This document shows positions 50,843 to 60,601 of a stretch of DNA of 64,000 bases, piece after piece; within the stretch, counting starts at the first letter, position 1; every line of letters begins with the position of its first letter. The notes under the pieces are model-generated. The model saw only the letters and a program-made list of their open reading frames with translations, searched no databases and was not told the DNA's origin. Source of the DNA: Terrihabitans soli (lineage in GTDB: Bacteria; Pseudomonadota; Alphaproteobacteria; Rhizobiales; Methylopilaceae); assembly GCF_014191545.1 (NCBI RefSeq), contig NZ_AP023361.1:1020501-1084500 (forward strand), read 5' to 3'. Made by a program: the position numbers and the translations under genes.

Positions 50843-51898
50843 GTGCTTGCAACAAACCCTGCTGCTGACGAGACCGTTTCGCTCGCTGATATGGCGGGGC
50901 TGACGAGCCGCGTAAATACGCTCACCAATCAGAAGATCAAAGAAATCCAGAAGATCACCGGCCGGATGCGCATGCTTGCGCTGAACGCGATGATCGAATC
51001 GGCGCGGGCAGGCGAGTTCGGCGCCGGTTTCTCCATTGTCGCGCAGGAAGTGCGCGGTGTCGGCGGTGAAGTCGAGCAGGTCGCGACGACGCTCGAGCAG
51101 GAACTCGTCGGTCAGGTTTCCGAACTTGAGCGCCTGATGCAGATCATGGCGGCCCAAGCGCGCGGCACGCGTCTTGTCGATCTCGCGCTCAACGCCATCG
51201 AGATCATGGACCGCAATCTTTATGAGCGTACCTGCGATGTGCGCTGGTGGGCGACCGATAGCGCGGCCGTCGCTTGCGCTGCCGCACCCGAAGACGATGC
51301 CGCGCGTCAATACGCAAGCGAGCGTCTTGCGGTTATTCTCGGCGCTTACACCGTCTATCTCGATATCTGGCTGACCGATCTGTCCGGCCGTATTATCGCC
51401 AATGGACGTCCCGGCACCTATGATGTCGTCGGCAGGGATGCGAGCCGCGAAAGCTGGTTCCGTGATGCGATGGCGTTGAATTCCGGCGACGATTACGCGG
51501 TGGCCGATGTCACCGCTCAGCCGTTTCTCGGCAATGCCATGACGGCGACCTATTCCACCAAAGTCTGCGAGGGCGGGCGCGCCGATGGGCAGCCGCTTGG
51601 CGTTATCGCCGTGCATTTCGATTGGGCGCCGCAGGCCAAAGCAATTGTCGAGGGCGTGCGTCTTACAAAGAGCGAACGTCAGCGTACGCGCGTGATGCTG
51701 GTCGATGCCGATCATCGCGTCATCGCATCCTCCGACGGGCAGGGCATTCTCAGCGAAAAGCTCCCGCTGCGCGCCAACGGGCAGGCCAGCGGCTATTATG
51801 TCGATGGCAATCGCAGTCTCGTGGCTTTTCACGCAACGCCCGGCTATGAGACCTATCGCGGGCTCGGCTGGTATGGCGTGATCGTCCAGAAGGATTAG
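50843..51898 (+). CDS. Chemoreceptor-like protein with N-terminal signalling tip and C-terminal Cache-like sensor
   Basis: 351 residues, starting at a GTG. Near residues 35-75 is IQKITGRMRMLALNAMIESARAGEFG-GFSIVAQEVRGVG, which matches the signalling tip of methyl-accepting chemotaxis proteins. Residues 100-345 look like a Cache/PAS-like sensor (LTDLSGRIIANGRPGTYDVV, ASRESWFRDAMALNSGDDYA, VMLVDADHRVIASSDGQGIL). There is no membrane segment, so it should be cytoplasmic. The order, tip before sensor, is the reverse of ordinary chemoreceptors, and the flanking helices are short. A small number of rhizobial proteins share this form; what it signals to is unknown. Confidence 0.7.
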   Translation: MLATNPAADETVSLADMAGLTSRVNTLTNQKIKEIQKITGRMRMLALNAMIESARAGEFGAGFSIVAQEVRGVGGEVEQVATTLEQELVGQVSELERLMQIMAAQARGTRLVDLALNAIEIMDRNLYERTCDVRWWATDSAAVACAAAPEDDAARQYASERLAVILGAYTVYLDIWLTDLSGRIIANGRPGTYDVVGRDASRESWFRDAMALNSGDDYAVADVTAQPFLGNAMTATYSTKVCEGGRADGQPLGVIAVHFDWAPQAKAIVEGVRLTKSERQRTRVMLVDADHRVIASSDGQGILSEKLPLRANGQASGYYVDGNRSLVAFHATPGYETYRGLGWYGVIVQKD

Positions 51899-51935
51899 AG
51901 GCCGCGCATCCTCGTTTCGGATATGCGCTGACCTC

Positions 51936-52889
51936 ATGTTTGCCGGCATTGTTGCAGGTCTTGCAGCCGGGGCCCTTTGGGGCCTGATCTTCATCGCGCC
52001 TCTCGGCGTCGCGCCCTATGCGGGTGTCGATCTCGCCATCGGCCGTTATCTCGTCTTTGCGCTGACTTCGCTTCTCGTTTTCGCGCTGATCCGCGCGAGC
52101 CGCGCCAAGCTGACGCTGAACGAACTCGGCACGGGCATTTTCCTCGGAATGCTCGGTTACGGCGCCTTTTACGGCTTCCTCGTCATCGCGGTGGCGCATG
52201 CCGGCCCGCAGATCTCGGCGCTCGTCATTGGCTTGCTTCCGATCCTCCTTGCCATCGCCGGCAATATCGATGGCGGCAAGCAATTGCCGTGGAAGTCCCT
52301 GTTTGCGCCGATCCTGATGATCGGGGCGGGGCTTGCGCTCGTGCACGGCTTTGCGCTGCTTGAGGCCGAAACCCCGCAGGCGCGCGGCGAGATCGCGCTC
52401 GGCATCCTGGCGGCTTTGGGCTCGGTCGCCAGCTGGGTCGGCTTCGGCATCATCAATGCCCGGGCGCTGGCCAAGCGGCCGGACATGAACACCCTGACCT
52501 GGACGGGCCTTCACGGGGTCGGGGCGGGGATCGGCATCCTCCTCTTCGGGGCGGCCGCCATGCCCTTCGGCCTTGTCCGCCTCCATGAGCTCGGCTTCCT
52601 GTGGCCGGAGGCCAAGCCGCTCCTCATCTGGTCGCTGGTGGTCGGGTTCTTCGGGGCCTGGGTGGCCTCCTATCTCTGGGTCGTCGCCACCAAGCGCCTG
52701 CCGCTGGTCCTCTCCGGCCAGCTTTTCGTGGCCGAGCCGGGCTTTGGCGTCATTTACGGCTTCATCTGGCAGCAACGCCTGCCGAACTTTGCAGAAGCTA
52801 TTGGTATTGTTGCTGTTTTCGGCGGGGTTCTGATCGGTATCCGGGCCTTCGGCCGGGCCCGCAGGGCCGTACCCATTACCCAGCCGTAG
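51936..52889 (+). CDS. EamA-type drug/metabolite transporter
   Basis: 317 residues with ten hydrophobic segments and two EamA repeats. VAGLAAGALWGLIFIAPLGV opens it, GPQISALVIGLLPILLAIAG ends repeat one, and VLSGQLFVAEPGFGVIYGFI is the usual region of repeat two. Substrate unknown. It is downstream of the chemoreceptor-like gene and upstream of DAHP synthase. Confidence 0.8.
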   Translation: MFAGIVAGLAAGALWGLIFIAPLGVAPYAGVDLAIGRYLVFALTSLLVFALIRASRAKLTLNELGTGIFLGMLGYGAFYGFLVIAVAHAGPQISALVIGLLPILLAIAGNIDGGKQLPWKSLFAPILMIGAGLALVHGFALLEAETPQARGEIALGILAALGSVASWVGFGIINARALAKRPDMNTLTWTGLHGVGAGIGILLFGAAAMPFGLVRLHELGFLWPEAKPLLIWSLVVGFFGAWVASYLWVVATKRLPLVLSGQLFVAEPGFGVIYGFIWQQRLPNFAEAIGIVAVFGGVLIGIRAFGRARRAVPITQP

Positions 52890-52890
52890 C

Positions 52891-52940
52891 CGAGCCGGGT
52901 GGCTCATCAGCCCCTGAACTCCCGGAACACCGGAGTTCAG
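52891..52940 (+). repeat. Two hairpins after the transporter gene
   Basis: GAGCC-GGGT-GGCTC and then CTGAACTCCCGG-AACA-CCGGAGTTCAG (52914-52940, one bulge). The second keeps the AACA loop of the hairpins at 18720 and 26814. It may serve as a terminator of sorts, though there is no T-run, and may belong to a dispersed repeat family. Confidence 0.5.
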
Positions 52941-53055
52941 CTATGCTTTGCGTGAGCGGGGTGCCGGGGCTATATACCGCGCCTATCAATATCAGTGATC
53001 TCGGAAGTGCCCGGGTTCAGGGCGGCTCAGGCCGTTCAGCAGGAGTTTTGCAGTC

Positions 53056-54438
53056 ATGACGGAGCGTTGGTCGCCGGACAGCTGGAGGTCGAAGCCGATC
53101 GTCCAGGTTCCGGGCTATCCCGACGAGGCGGCCCTCAAAGCCGTCGAAGAGCAGCTTGGCACCTTCCCGCCGCTCGTCTTTGCGGGCGAAGCGCGGAAGC
53201 TGAAGCGCGCCCTTGCCAAGGTTTCGGCCGGCGAGGCTTTTCTGCTCCAGGGCGGGGACTGCGCCGAGAGCTTTGCCGAGCACCGGGCCGACAATATCCG
53301 CGACTTCTTCCGCGTCGTTCTGCAGATGGCGGTGGTTCTGACCTTTGCGGCGTCATCGCCGGTGGTGAAGGTCGGCCGCGTCGCCGGCCAGTTCGCAAAG
53401 CCGCGTTCGTCAGATGTCGAAACGATCAATGGCGTGACGCTGCCGAGCTATCGCGGCGACATCATCAATGACAGCGCCTTCACGGCGGAATCCCGTATCC
53501 CGGATCCGCAGCGGCTTCTGCGCGCCTACCGCCAATCGGCGGCGACGCTGAACCTCATCCGTGCGTTTGCGACGGGCGGTTACGCCAATCTCGAAAACGC
53601 GCATCAATGGATGCTGGGCTTCATCAAGGACAGCCCGCAATCGGGCCGTTATCAGGAGATCGCCGAGCGTATTTCCGAATCTCTGGATTTCATGCGCGCC
53701 TGCGGCATTGATCCGGAAGTTCATCCGGAGCTGCGCACCACTGATTTCTACACCTCGCATGAGGCGCTGCTGCTCGGTTTCGAGCAGGCGATGACGCGCG
53801 TCGACTCGACGTCGGGCGATTGGTACGCGACCTCGGGGCATATGCTCTGGATCGGCGACCGCACGCGCCAGAAGGATCACGCGCATATCGAATTCGCGCG
53901 CGGCGTAAAAAACCCGCTCGGCCTGAAATGCGGCCCGTCGCTGAAGCCGGACAATCTTATCGAGCTCATCGATCTCCTCAATCCGGAGAACGAGGCCGGC
54001 CGTCTGACGCTGATCGTTCGCGCCGGTTCCGATAAAGTCGCTGAAGTTCTGCCGGGCTTCATTCGTGCGGTGCAGAAGGAAGGCAAAAATGTCGTGTGGT
54101 CGTGCGATCCGATGCACGGCAATACGATCACGGCCAACGGCTACAAGACGCGTCCGTTCGACCGCATCCTCAAAGAAGTCACCGACTTCTTCGCGGTGCA
54201 TCGCGCGGAAGGCACCTATGCCGGTGGCATCCATATCGAGATGACCGGCCAGAACGTGACCGAATGCACGGGCGGCGCCCGCGCGATTTCGGATACGGAT
54301 CTGTCGGACCGCTATCACACCTTCTGCGACCCGCGCCTCAACGCCGAACAGGCGATCGAGCTCGCCTTCCTTCTCGCCGAGCAGCTCAAGAAAGAGCGCG
54401 CCGGGAAGGAACGGCCGCGCATCGTCGCGGCTGAGTGA
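53056..54438 (+). CDS. Class II 3-deoxy-7-phosphoheptulonate synthase
   Basis: 460 residues, the size of plant-like (class II) DAHP synthases. [61 protein letters not shown] and [20 protein letters not shown] are class signatures, including the Cys and metal-binding His/Glu/Asp. It joins phosphoenolpyruvate and erythrose-4-phosphate to start aromatic amino acid synthesis. I saw no regulator-binding leader in the 160 bases before it. Confidence 0.93.
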   Translation: MTERWSPDSWRSKPIVQVPGYPDEAALKAVEEQLGTFPPLVFAGEARKLKRALAKVSAGEAFLLQGGDCAESFAEHRADNIRDFFRVVLQMAVVLTFAASSPVVKVGRVAGQFAKPRSSDVETINGVTLPSYRGDIINDSAFTAESRIPDPQRLLRAYRQSAATLNLIRAFATGGYANLENAHQWMLGFIKDSPQSGRYQEIAERISESLDFMRACGIDPEVHPELRTTDFYTSHEALLLGFEQAMTRVDSTSGDWYATSGHMLWIGDRTRQKDHAHIEFARGVKNPLGLKCGPSLKPDNLIELIDLLNPENEAGRLTLIVRAGSDKVAEVLPGFIRAVQKEGKNVVWSCDPMHGNTITANGYKTRPFDRILKEVTDFFAVHRAEGTYAGGIHIEMTGQNVTECTGGARAISDTDLSDRYHTFCDPRLNAEQAIELAFLLAEQLKKERAGKERPRIVAAE

Positions 54439-54785
54439 TGCGCGATCGGCCATTCGGCCGGGTTGGGGAGGGCGCAGCCCTCCCTAACTTCATCCGTGGC
54501 GAGCGTTATCTAAAGATTCTACAGGACTACCTGTACGACCGGATCGGCGTCGCCGAACTCCAGTCGCGCTATCGCGATCAGTTCCTGCATGGCGGCGACA
54601 AGCTCGATCTCGAAGAAGAGCTCGGGCGCATTCTCAACGATATGTTCGCGGTGCTTGAGCGCTTCACGACCGATAAGAAGGTCATCGCCGCCGATCCGGA
54701 ATTCTTCGTGTCCGAAAAGACGGTGCGCGAGCAGGCGGTGCTGACGCTGCAACGGCTGCGTATCCTTAACAGATCGCCGTCCTGA
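54438..54785 (+). CDS. Small helical protein, possibly colicin-immunity-like
   Basis: 115 residues, start ATG overlapping the DAHP synthase stop (TGATG). The part after residue 20, with FIRGERYLKILQDYLYDRIG, VAELQSRYRDQFLHGG and EELGRILNDMFAVLERFTTD, is helical and acidic. It recalls the pattern of colicin-D-type immunity proteins, but I cannot confirm that and there is no toxin gene next to it. Translational coupling to DAHP synthase suggests a steady housekeeping expression. Confidence 0.5.
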   Translation: MRDRPFGRVGEGAALPNFIRGERYLKILQDYLYDRIGVAELQSRYRDQFLHGGDKLDLEEELGRILNDMFAVLERFTTDKKVIAADPEFFVSEKTVREQAVLTLQRLRILNRSPS

Positions 54786-54861
54786 GCCTGATTTGCCGCG
54801 CCGAACAGGCGATAAAGATCAGCGATTTGCTGAAATCAGCGCCTCGCGCTACATCGCTGTC

Positions 54862-56532
54862 ATGACTGCTGCGCCCGCCGAGCTCTCCATCGCCATTGCC
54901 CAGTTGAACCCGGTCGTCGGCGATATCGCCGGCAATCTGAAGAAGGCGCGGGCTGCGCGGGCGGAAGCCAAGGGGCAGGGCGCGGATCTTATCGTCTTCA
55001 CAGAAATCTTCATCGGCGGCTATCCGCCGGAAGACCTCGTGCTGAAGCCGAGCTTTGTTGCCGCCTGCGAGGCGGCGGTGAAAAGCCTTGCCGAAGATAC
55101 CGAAGACGGCGGGCCGGGTGTTCTCATCGGCACGCCTTGGCGCGGCAAAGAGGGCGTCCATAATGCGGTGGCGCTGCTCGACGGCGGCAAAGTCTCAGGT
55201 CTGCGCTTCAAGGTCGAACTGCCCAATTACGGCGTCTTCGACGAAAAGCGCGTCTTCGTGCCGGGGCCGCTGATGGGGCCGCTTGAATTTCGCGGCGTGC
55301 ATATCGGCGTGCCGATCTGTGAAGATATGTGGCAGCCGGAAGTCACCGAGACTCTGTGCGATACCGGCGCCGAACTCCTGATCGTTCCGAACGGCTCTCC
55401 CTATTGGCGCGGCAAGCCGGACGAGCGCATCCAGGTCGCTGCTGCGCGCGTCGCCGAATGCGGCCTTGCGCTCATCTACACCAATCAGAATTGCGGTCAG
55501 GACGATCTGATTTTCGATGGCGGCTCGTTTGCGCTGAACGGCGACTCGTCTCTGGCCTTCCAGCTTCCGACATTTGCCGAAGGCGTCACGCTGACAAAAT
55601 GGGTGCGCCATGGCCGGACATGGACCTGCGGCACGGGGCCGAAGGCGAAGCTGATCGAGGGCGATGAAGCAGATTATGCGGCCTGCGTTCTGGGCCTGCG
55701 CGATTATGTGACGAAGAACGGCTTTCCCGGCGTCGTGCTCGGCCTGTCGGGTGGCATTGATAGTGCGCTGTGCGCGGCGCTCGCGGTGGATGCGCTCGGC
55801 GCCGATAAAGTCCACTGCATCATGCTGCCCTACAAATTCACATCCGAAGAGAGTCTCGGCGATGCCGCCAGATGCGCCAAGGCGCTGGGCGTGCGTTACG
55901 ATGTCGTGCCGATCAAGGACCCGGTCGAAGGGTTTGAGGCGACGCTTTCGGATCTCTTCAAGGGGACCAATCGCGGCATTACCGAAGAGAACCTTCAGTC
56001 GCGTGTGCGCGGCACGATATTGATGTCGGTGTCGAACAAGTTCGGGCCGATGGTCGTGACGACCGGCAACAAGTCGGAAATGTCGGTGGGTTACGCCACG
56101 CTCTACGGCGATATGAACGGCGGCTACAATCCGATCAAGGATCTGTACAAGACCGAAGTCTTCCGCCTTTCCGAATTGCGCAATCGCTGGAAGCCGCACT
56201 GTGCGCTCGGGCCGGACGGCGAGGTCATCCCGAAAAACATCATCGTCAAACCGCCAAGCGCGGAATTGCGGGAAAACCAGAAGGATCAGGATTCGCTGCC
56301 GCCTTACGATATTCTCGACGCGATTCTGGAGCGGCTGGTCGAAGGCGAGGACAGCGTTTCCGAAATCATCGCGTCGGGCTTCGACGCCGAGACGGTGAAG
56401 AAGGTCGAGCGGCTGCTTTATCTCGCCGAATATAAGCGCCGTCAGGCGGCGCCGGGCGTGAAGGTCACGCGCAAGAATTTCGGCCGCGACCGGCGCTATC
56501 CGATCACCAACCGTTTCCGCGACGGCGGCTAA
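54862..56532 (+). CDS. nadE: Glutamine-dependent NAD+ synthase
   Basis: 556 residues from the ATG at 54862. The N-terminal half is a nitrilase-like glutaminase: LIVFTEIFIGGYPPEDLV (Glu), GLRFKVELPNYGVFDEKR (Lys) and HIGVPICEDMWQP (Cys). The C-terminal half is the synthase: VVLGLSGGIDSALCAALAVD is the ATP pyrophosphatase loop, and GNKSEMSVGYATLYGDMNG is typical. It makes NAD from deamido-NAD. Confidence 0.93.
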   Translation: MTAAPAELSIAIAQLNPVVGDIAGNLKKARAARAEAKGQGADLIVFTEIFIGGYPPEDLVLKPSFVAACEAAVKSLAEDTEDGGPGVLIGTPWRGKEGVHNAVALLDGGKVSGLRFKVELPNYGVFDEKRVFVPGPLMGPLEFRGVHIGVPICEDMWQPEVTETLCDTGAELLIVPNGSPYWRGKPDERIQVAAARVAECGLALIYTNQNCGQDDLIFDGGSFALNGDSSLAFQLPTFAEGVTLTKWVRHGRTWTCGTGPKAKLIEGDEADYAACVLGLRDYVTKNGFPGVVLGLSGGIDSALCAALAVDALGADKVHCIMLPYKFTSEESLGDAARCAKALGVRYDVVPIKDPVEGFEATLSDLFKGTNRGITEENLQSRVRGTILMSVSNKFGPMVVTTGNKSEMSVGYATLYGDMNGGYNPIKDLYKTEVFRLSELRNRWKPHCALGPDGEVIPKNIIVKPPSAELRENQKDQDSLPPYDILDAILERLVEGEDSVSEIIASGFDAETVKKVERLLYLAEYKRRQAAPGVKVTRKNFGRDRRYPITNRFRDGG

Positions 56533-56549
56533 ATCGGGCCGCTGCGCTC

Positions 56550-56589
56550 AAAAAAATACGCGGGCGGTTTGGCCGCCCGCGCATTTTGA
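56550..56589. terminator. Bidirectional terminator
   Basis: CGCGGGCGG (56559-56567) pairs with CCGCCCGCG (56573-56581); an A-run precedes and CATTTTGAG follows. It separates the convergent nadE and the repeat-protein gene. Confidence 0.75.
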
Positions 56590-56610
56590 GGTCGTGAGAC
56601 AGGTCAGAGG

Positions 56611-57507
56611 TTAGCGACCGCCGCCCTTGCCAGAGCCGCCCTTGTCGCCGCCCTTGTCAGAGCCGCCTTTGTCGCCGCCCTTGTCAGAGCCGCCTTTGTC
56701 GCCGCCCTTGTCAGAGCCGCCTTTGTCGCCGCCCTTGTCAGAGCCGCCTTTGTCGCCGCCCTTGTCAGAGCCGCCTTTGTCGCCGCCCTTGTCAGAGCCG
56801 CCTTTGTCGCCGCCCTTGTCAGAGCCGCCTTTGTCGCCGCCCTTATCAGAGTCGCCTTTGTCGCCGCCCTTGTCAGAGCCGCCTTTGTCGCCGCCCTTAT
56901 CAGAGCCGCCTTTGTCGCCGCCTTTGTCAGAGCCGCCACGGTCGCCGCCCTTATCAGAGCCACCCTTGTCGTCGCCCTTATGGTCGCCGCCACGGTCGTC
57001 GCCGCCCTTGTTCGGGCCACCCTTGTCGCCGCCCTTGTGGTCGTCGCCGCCCTTGTTCGGGCCGCCGCGATCGTCACCCTTGTTCGGGCCACCACGGTCG
57101 TCGCCCTTGTTAGGGCCGCCCTTATTGGGGCCGTCGTTATCCTTGCCCTTGTGATCGTGATCGCGGCCGTCCTTACCCTTGTGGCGATCCTTGTGATCTT
57201 TGTCCTTACGATCCTTCTTGTCGTGCTTTTTATGCTTCTTGTGCTTGCGGTCCTTCGGGCCGCAATGCGGATCGTGATCCGGCTCGCTCGGCTTCGACGT
57301 GCGCGGGGTGTTGCTGTCGCGATTGGCGTGATCGCAGTTTCCATCGTACTTACCGGTGCCTTTGATGCAGGGCCAGCTGACACGTGCGGTTGTAACGGCG
57401 GATTCGATGGAAGCGGTTGCTTCGGTCGCATCTGCGGCCTGAGAAGCAGTGAACGGAACGGCGGCGAAAAGCGCACCGAAAAGGAAAATCTTGATACGCG
57501 TGCTCAT
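56611..57507 (-). CDS. Secreted Gly/Asp/Lys-repeat protein
   Basis: 298 residues with a signal peptide (IKIFLFGALFAAVPFTASQA). A small N-terminal region has two Cys pairs (VSWPCIKGTGKYDGNCDHA, HCGPKDRK), then a highly basic KHKKHKKHDKKDRKDKDHKD stretch, then a transition zone (GGPNKGDDR repeats) and about 12-13 copies of the nonapeptide GGSDKGGDK down to the C-terminus, ending GKGGGR. All of this is polar and probably disordered. It should be outside the cytoplasm; a role in binding ions, polymers or surfaces is a guess. Other frames are open over the repeats because of the 27-bp period. Confidence 0.7.
   Translation of the reverse strand: MSTRIKIFLFGALFAAVPFTASQAADATEATASIESAVTTARVSWPCIKGTGKYDGNCDHANRDSNTPRTSKPSEPDHDPHCGPKDRKHKKHKKHDKKDRKDKDHKDRHKGKDGRDHDHKGKDNDGPNKGGPNKGDDRGGPNKGDDRGGPNKGGDDHKGGDKGGPNKGGDDRGGDHKGDDKGGSDKGGDRGGSDKGGDKGGSDKGGDKGGSDKGGDKGDSDKGGDKGGSDKGGDKGGSDKGGDKGGSDKGGDKGGSDKGGDKGGSDKGGDKGGSDKGGDKGGSDKGGDKGGSGKGGGR
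56627..56965. repeat. 27-bp tandem repeat within the secreted protein gene
   Basis: About 12-13 near-identical 27-bp units, each encoding GGSDKGGDK on the minus strand, with scattered third-base changes and a few amino acid changes (GDSDKGGDK, GGSDKGGDR). Length is likely to vary between strains through slippage. Confidence 0.85.
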
Positions 57508-57730
57508 GGCACAACCTCACTCAAAGGCGTGCCGCATCTGTCCGCATCTACGCAGATCGTTAGAATTCGATCAAACTTCGACGCAATGTTTTAGAAGTTT
57601 TGACTAATATGGAAGGTTGCTCGGAATCGCCTTGAAAATAAGGGAAAAACGCACACGACAGCGCGCGGCCTGAGGACCGCGGCTCTCTTTAATGTGAGAG
57701 TTTGTTGCGTGTTAAAGTTAAGGCGAATAG

Positions 57731-58999
57731 TTACCGCATCACGGGCGGAGAATAGACCGGCTGACGCTGTTGCTGCGGTTGCGGCACGTAATAGGGGACA
57801 GCCGTCCGCTCATTCGGATTGTTCTGTGCCGGATTGTTCTGCGTGCCCGGATTTTGCGCTTGCGCCGGATCGGGATAGCCGATCGGCGGATCTGTATTTG
57901 CAGGCCCTTCGACGACGCCTTCATTGATCACTTGCGTTGCGCTGTCCTGCGCGGCGCGCGCCGCCTGATCGGGTGTTGCGACCGCTTCGCCGCCCTTCCG
58001 TAAACCCGGCTGCGACATTGCGCGTGCGCTTTCTTCGTCGACGACGATATCGCCGCTCTGCAGCGTATCGTCTTCCGCGCCGGACAAAGCCTGTTCCCAG
58101 GTCTGGCCTGCGGGCTTGCACGAACAGTCCTTCACGAACTCGGTCTGATATTTGAACGCGTTCGGCAGCGAGGTGTAAGCCTGACCGGATGTCGAGGTCG
58201 CCTGTTCGATCGTACCGCCCGGATTGGGATAGGAGAACAGGATCGCTTCGGCGCCGGGGCAGGTGCGGCGGCAGATATTGTCGTCCTGGCCGAAACGCGC
58301 CGGAACCGTCGTAAAGCTGACCGGGAAGAAGAAGCCGTCGCAGGTACGTACGCAAACGGTACGGAAGGTCGAGGTCTGCGGAACCTGCGCCGGATAGTCC
58401 TGCTGATAGCCACCGCCACCGCCGCCGCCGCGATTGCCGAACAGAAGGCCGAACAGGCCGCCACGTTCCTGCTGCTGCGGAACCGCCGCCTGATATTGCG
58501 CGCCGCACTGGTTGCGGGCGAGGGCGGCGATCAGCCCGCGGCGCTGGCCTTCGCGCGCATTGGCACCGCCGCGGCCGCGGTTGAGCTGGCTTTCCAGCCG
58601 CTTCACCTGGTCCCTGATCCGGTCGATCTGGTCTTCAAGCCCGCGGCAGGTCGGGTCGCGGGGGCCGAACAGGAAGTTGCGGCCGCAGCCCGCGGCGCGC
58701 GAGCGGGCGGTCATCTGGTCCATCTGGGCGCGCTGCTGGCTATAGGCGGCTTCGAGCTGGGCCTGCTGGGGGTCGGCCCCTTGGGCGTCGAACTGGGCCA
58801 GCTGCGCCTCGAGCTGGAGGCAGGCCGGATTGCTCTGGGGCTGCGGCGCGGGCGGGGCGCCGTATTGGGGCGGGGGCGAATACTGGGACGGCGGCGGGCT
58901 GTAGGGCGGCGGCGCGTCGTACTGGGCCGCAGCGCCAGATGCCGACAGGGCAAGCGCGCCGAGCGCGAGGGCCAGAATCGAGTTGTTCATAAGGTCCAT
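57731..58999 (-). CDS. DUF2865 secreted protein
   Basis: 422 residues with a signal peptide (NNSILALALGALALSASGAAA). A Pro/Gln/Tyr-rich part is followed by a coiled-coil region with paired Cys (GLEDQIDRIRDQVKRLESQL), a Gly-rich linker, and the DUF2865 domain: STFRTVCVRTCDGFFFPVSF, ICRRTCPGAEAILFSYPNPG, YTSLPNAFKYQTEFVKDCSC. The tail is Pro/Asn/Gln-rich. The family is mostly found in Hyphomicrobiales, with no known function. The 223 bases upstream of 57508 and the region to 57730 show no gene. Confidence 0.85.
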   Translation of the reverse strand: MDLMNNSILALALGALALSASGAAAQYDAPPPYSPPPSQYSPPPQYGAPPAPQPQSNPACLQLEAQLAQFDAQGADPQQAQLEAAYSQQRAQMDQMTARSRAAGCGRNFLFGPRDPTCRGLEDQIDRIRDQVKRLESQLNRGRGGANAREGQRRGLIAALARNQCGAQYQAAVPQQQERGGLFGLLFGNRGGGGGGGYQQDYPAQVPQTSTFRTVCVRTCDGFFFPVSFTTVPARFGQDDNICRRTCPGAEAILFSYPNPGGTIEQATSTSGQAYTSLPNAFKYQTEFVKDCSCKPAGQTWEQALSGAEDDTLQSGDIVVDEESARAMSQPGLRKGGEAVATPDQAARAAQDSATQVINEGVVEGPANTDPPIGYPDPAQAQNPGTQNNPAQNNPNERTAVPYYVPQPQQQRQPVYSPPVMR

Positions 59000-59263
59000 C
59001 TAAAGCGGGCGGCCCGGCCGTCCAACCCCCGGATAGACCGGTAAATTCGGGCGCAAGTGTGAAGGACAGACCTTCCCCCGGAGGACAAATACCTTGACGC
59101 ACCCCATGGCTTCCACCTATCTCCGGGCCGTTATGGCCCACACGATCGCCCTTAGCCGGATCGTTATTATTTGCGGTTAGCTACCAGCTGGCCGTGGCCG
59201 TATCTGTCTGACCTGATCTAGAGAGACGCGACTGCCGGGGCCGGCGCAAGGCACGGATCATTC

Positions 59264-60601
59264 ATGTCGCTCGTTCTTCACAACACGCTCACCCGCTCGA
59301 AGGCGCCTTTTGCGCCGATCGATGCCAAGAACGTGCGCCTCTATGCCTGCGGGCCGACGGTCTATGACCGCGCCCATATCGGCAATGCGCGGCCGATCAT
59401 CGTCTTTGACGTGCTGTTCCGCCTCCTGCGCCACCTCTACGGGCCGCGCCATGTCACCTATGTCCGCAACATCACCGACGTCGATGACAAGATCAACGCG
59501 CGCGCCAAGGAGCGCGGCATCTCGATCCGCGAACTGACCGAGGAAACGGCGGCGGCGTTCCATAAGGATGTCGATGCGCTCGGCACGCTGCGCCCGACCG
59601 TCGAGCCGCGGGCCACCGAACACATTGCTGAGATGATCGCGCTGATCGAGAAGCTGATCGCCAACGGCCACGCTTATGCGGCGGAGGGTCATGCGCTCTT
59701 CAACGTTCCGTCGATGAAGGATTACGGCAAGCTTGCCAACCGCACGCTCGACGAGATGGAAGCGGGCGCGCGGGTGGAAGTTGCGCCCTATAAGCGCGAT
59801 CCGATGGATTTCGTTTTGTGGAAGCCGTCGGAGCCCGATCTTCCGGGCTGGGACAGCCCCTGGGGCCGCGGCCGTCCGGGCTGGCATATCGAATGCTCGG
59901 CCATGTCGTGGAAACATCTCGGCGAGATGTTCGACATCCATGCCGGCGGCATCGATCTCGTCTTTCCGCATCATGAAAACGAAATCGCCCAGACCTGCTG
60001 CGCCTTCGGCAACAAGGTCATGGCCAATGTCTGGCTGCACAACGGCTTCCTGCAGGTCGAGGGCGAGAAGATGTCGAAATCGCTCGGCAACTTCACGACC
60101 ATCGGCGAACTCCTTGCCGACTGGCCGGGCGATGTTATCCGCCTTGCGATGCTGTCGACGCATTACCGCCAGCCGATCAACTGGACGGTGAAGAATCTCC
60201 AGGACGCCGAAAAGGCGCTGGCGGTGTGGTTCGAGGCGGCCGGCGGCAATGCCGAGTCGCGTCCGGCGCCTGGCGTGCTCGAAGCTTTGCTCGACGATCT
60301 CAACACGCCGAAAATGATCGCCGAAATGCATCAGCTGCGCGGCGCGGCGGGACGCAAATCGCTCGCCGGCACGCTCGATTTTCTCGGCTTCCGCCCGGAG
60401 GCGTTTGCCGAGTGGCGCAAGGCCACGGCGCCAGAGCCGTCGATCCCGGTTGCCGAAATTGAATCTCTGCTCGCCCAGCGTCTTCATGCGCGCAAGGCGA
60501 AGAATTTCGCCGAGGCCGACCGCATCCGCGACAAGCTCTCGGCGCAGGGCATTCTGATCAAGGACAGCGCCGAAGGCTCGACCTGGGAGGTTGAACGATG
60601 A
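59264..60601 (+). CDS. cysS: Cysteinyl-tRNA synthetase
   Basis: 445 residues. [20 protein letters not shown] contains the HIGN form of the class I HIGH motif and zinc-binding Cys; [20 protein letters not shown] and [16 protein letters not shown] carry the other zinc ligands; [11 protein letters not shown] is the KMSKS loop. It charges tRNA(Cys). It is followed with a 4-base overlap by the GFA gene. Confidence 0.95.
   Translation: MSLVLHNTLTRSKAPFAPIDAKNVRLYACGPTVYDRAHIGNARPIIVFDVLFRLLRHLYGPRHVTYVRNITDVDDKINARAKERGISIRELTEETAAAFHKDVDALGTLRPTVEPRATEHIAEMIALIEKLIANGHAYAAEGHALFNVPSMKDYGKLANRTLDEMEAGARVEVAPYKRDPMDFVLWKPSEPDLPGWDSPWGRGRPGWHIECSAMSWKHLGEMFDIHAGGIDLVFPHHENEIAQTCCAFGNKVMANVWLHNGFLQVEGEKMSKSLGNFTTIGELLADWPGDVIRLAMLSTHYRQPINWTVKNLQDAEKALAVWFEAAGGNAESRPAPGVLEALLDDLNTPKMIAEMHQLRGAAGRKSLAGTLDFLGFRPEAFAEWRKATAPEPSIPVAEIESLLAQRLHARKAKNFAEADRIRDKLSAQGILIKDSAEGSTWEVER

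Noticed and set aside
52890-53055. Riboswitch or attenuator before DAHP synthase
   Set aside because: Two hairpins occur at the upstream end but no leader peptide, aromatic codon run or known riboswitch motif was seen.
56627-56965. Repeat array considered as CRISPR
   Set aside because: Units are directly adjacent with no spacers and lie in frame within a protein gene.
56627-57154. Open plus-strand frame of Pro/Leu/Ser repeats opposite the repeat protein gene
   Set aside because: It arises from the 27-bp period of the minus-strand gene; no ribosome site, no signal peptide, and the minus-strand frame has one.
56604-57476. Second minus-strand frame of Ala/Thr/Arg repeats
   Set aside because: Frame shadow of the same tandem repeat; lacks a signal peptide and a sensible N-terminus.
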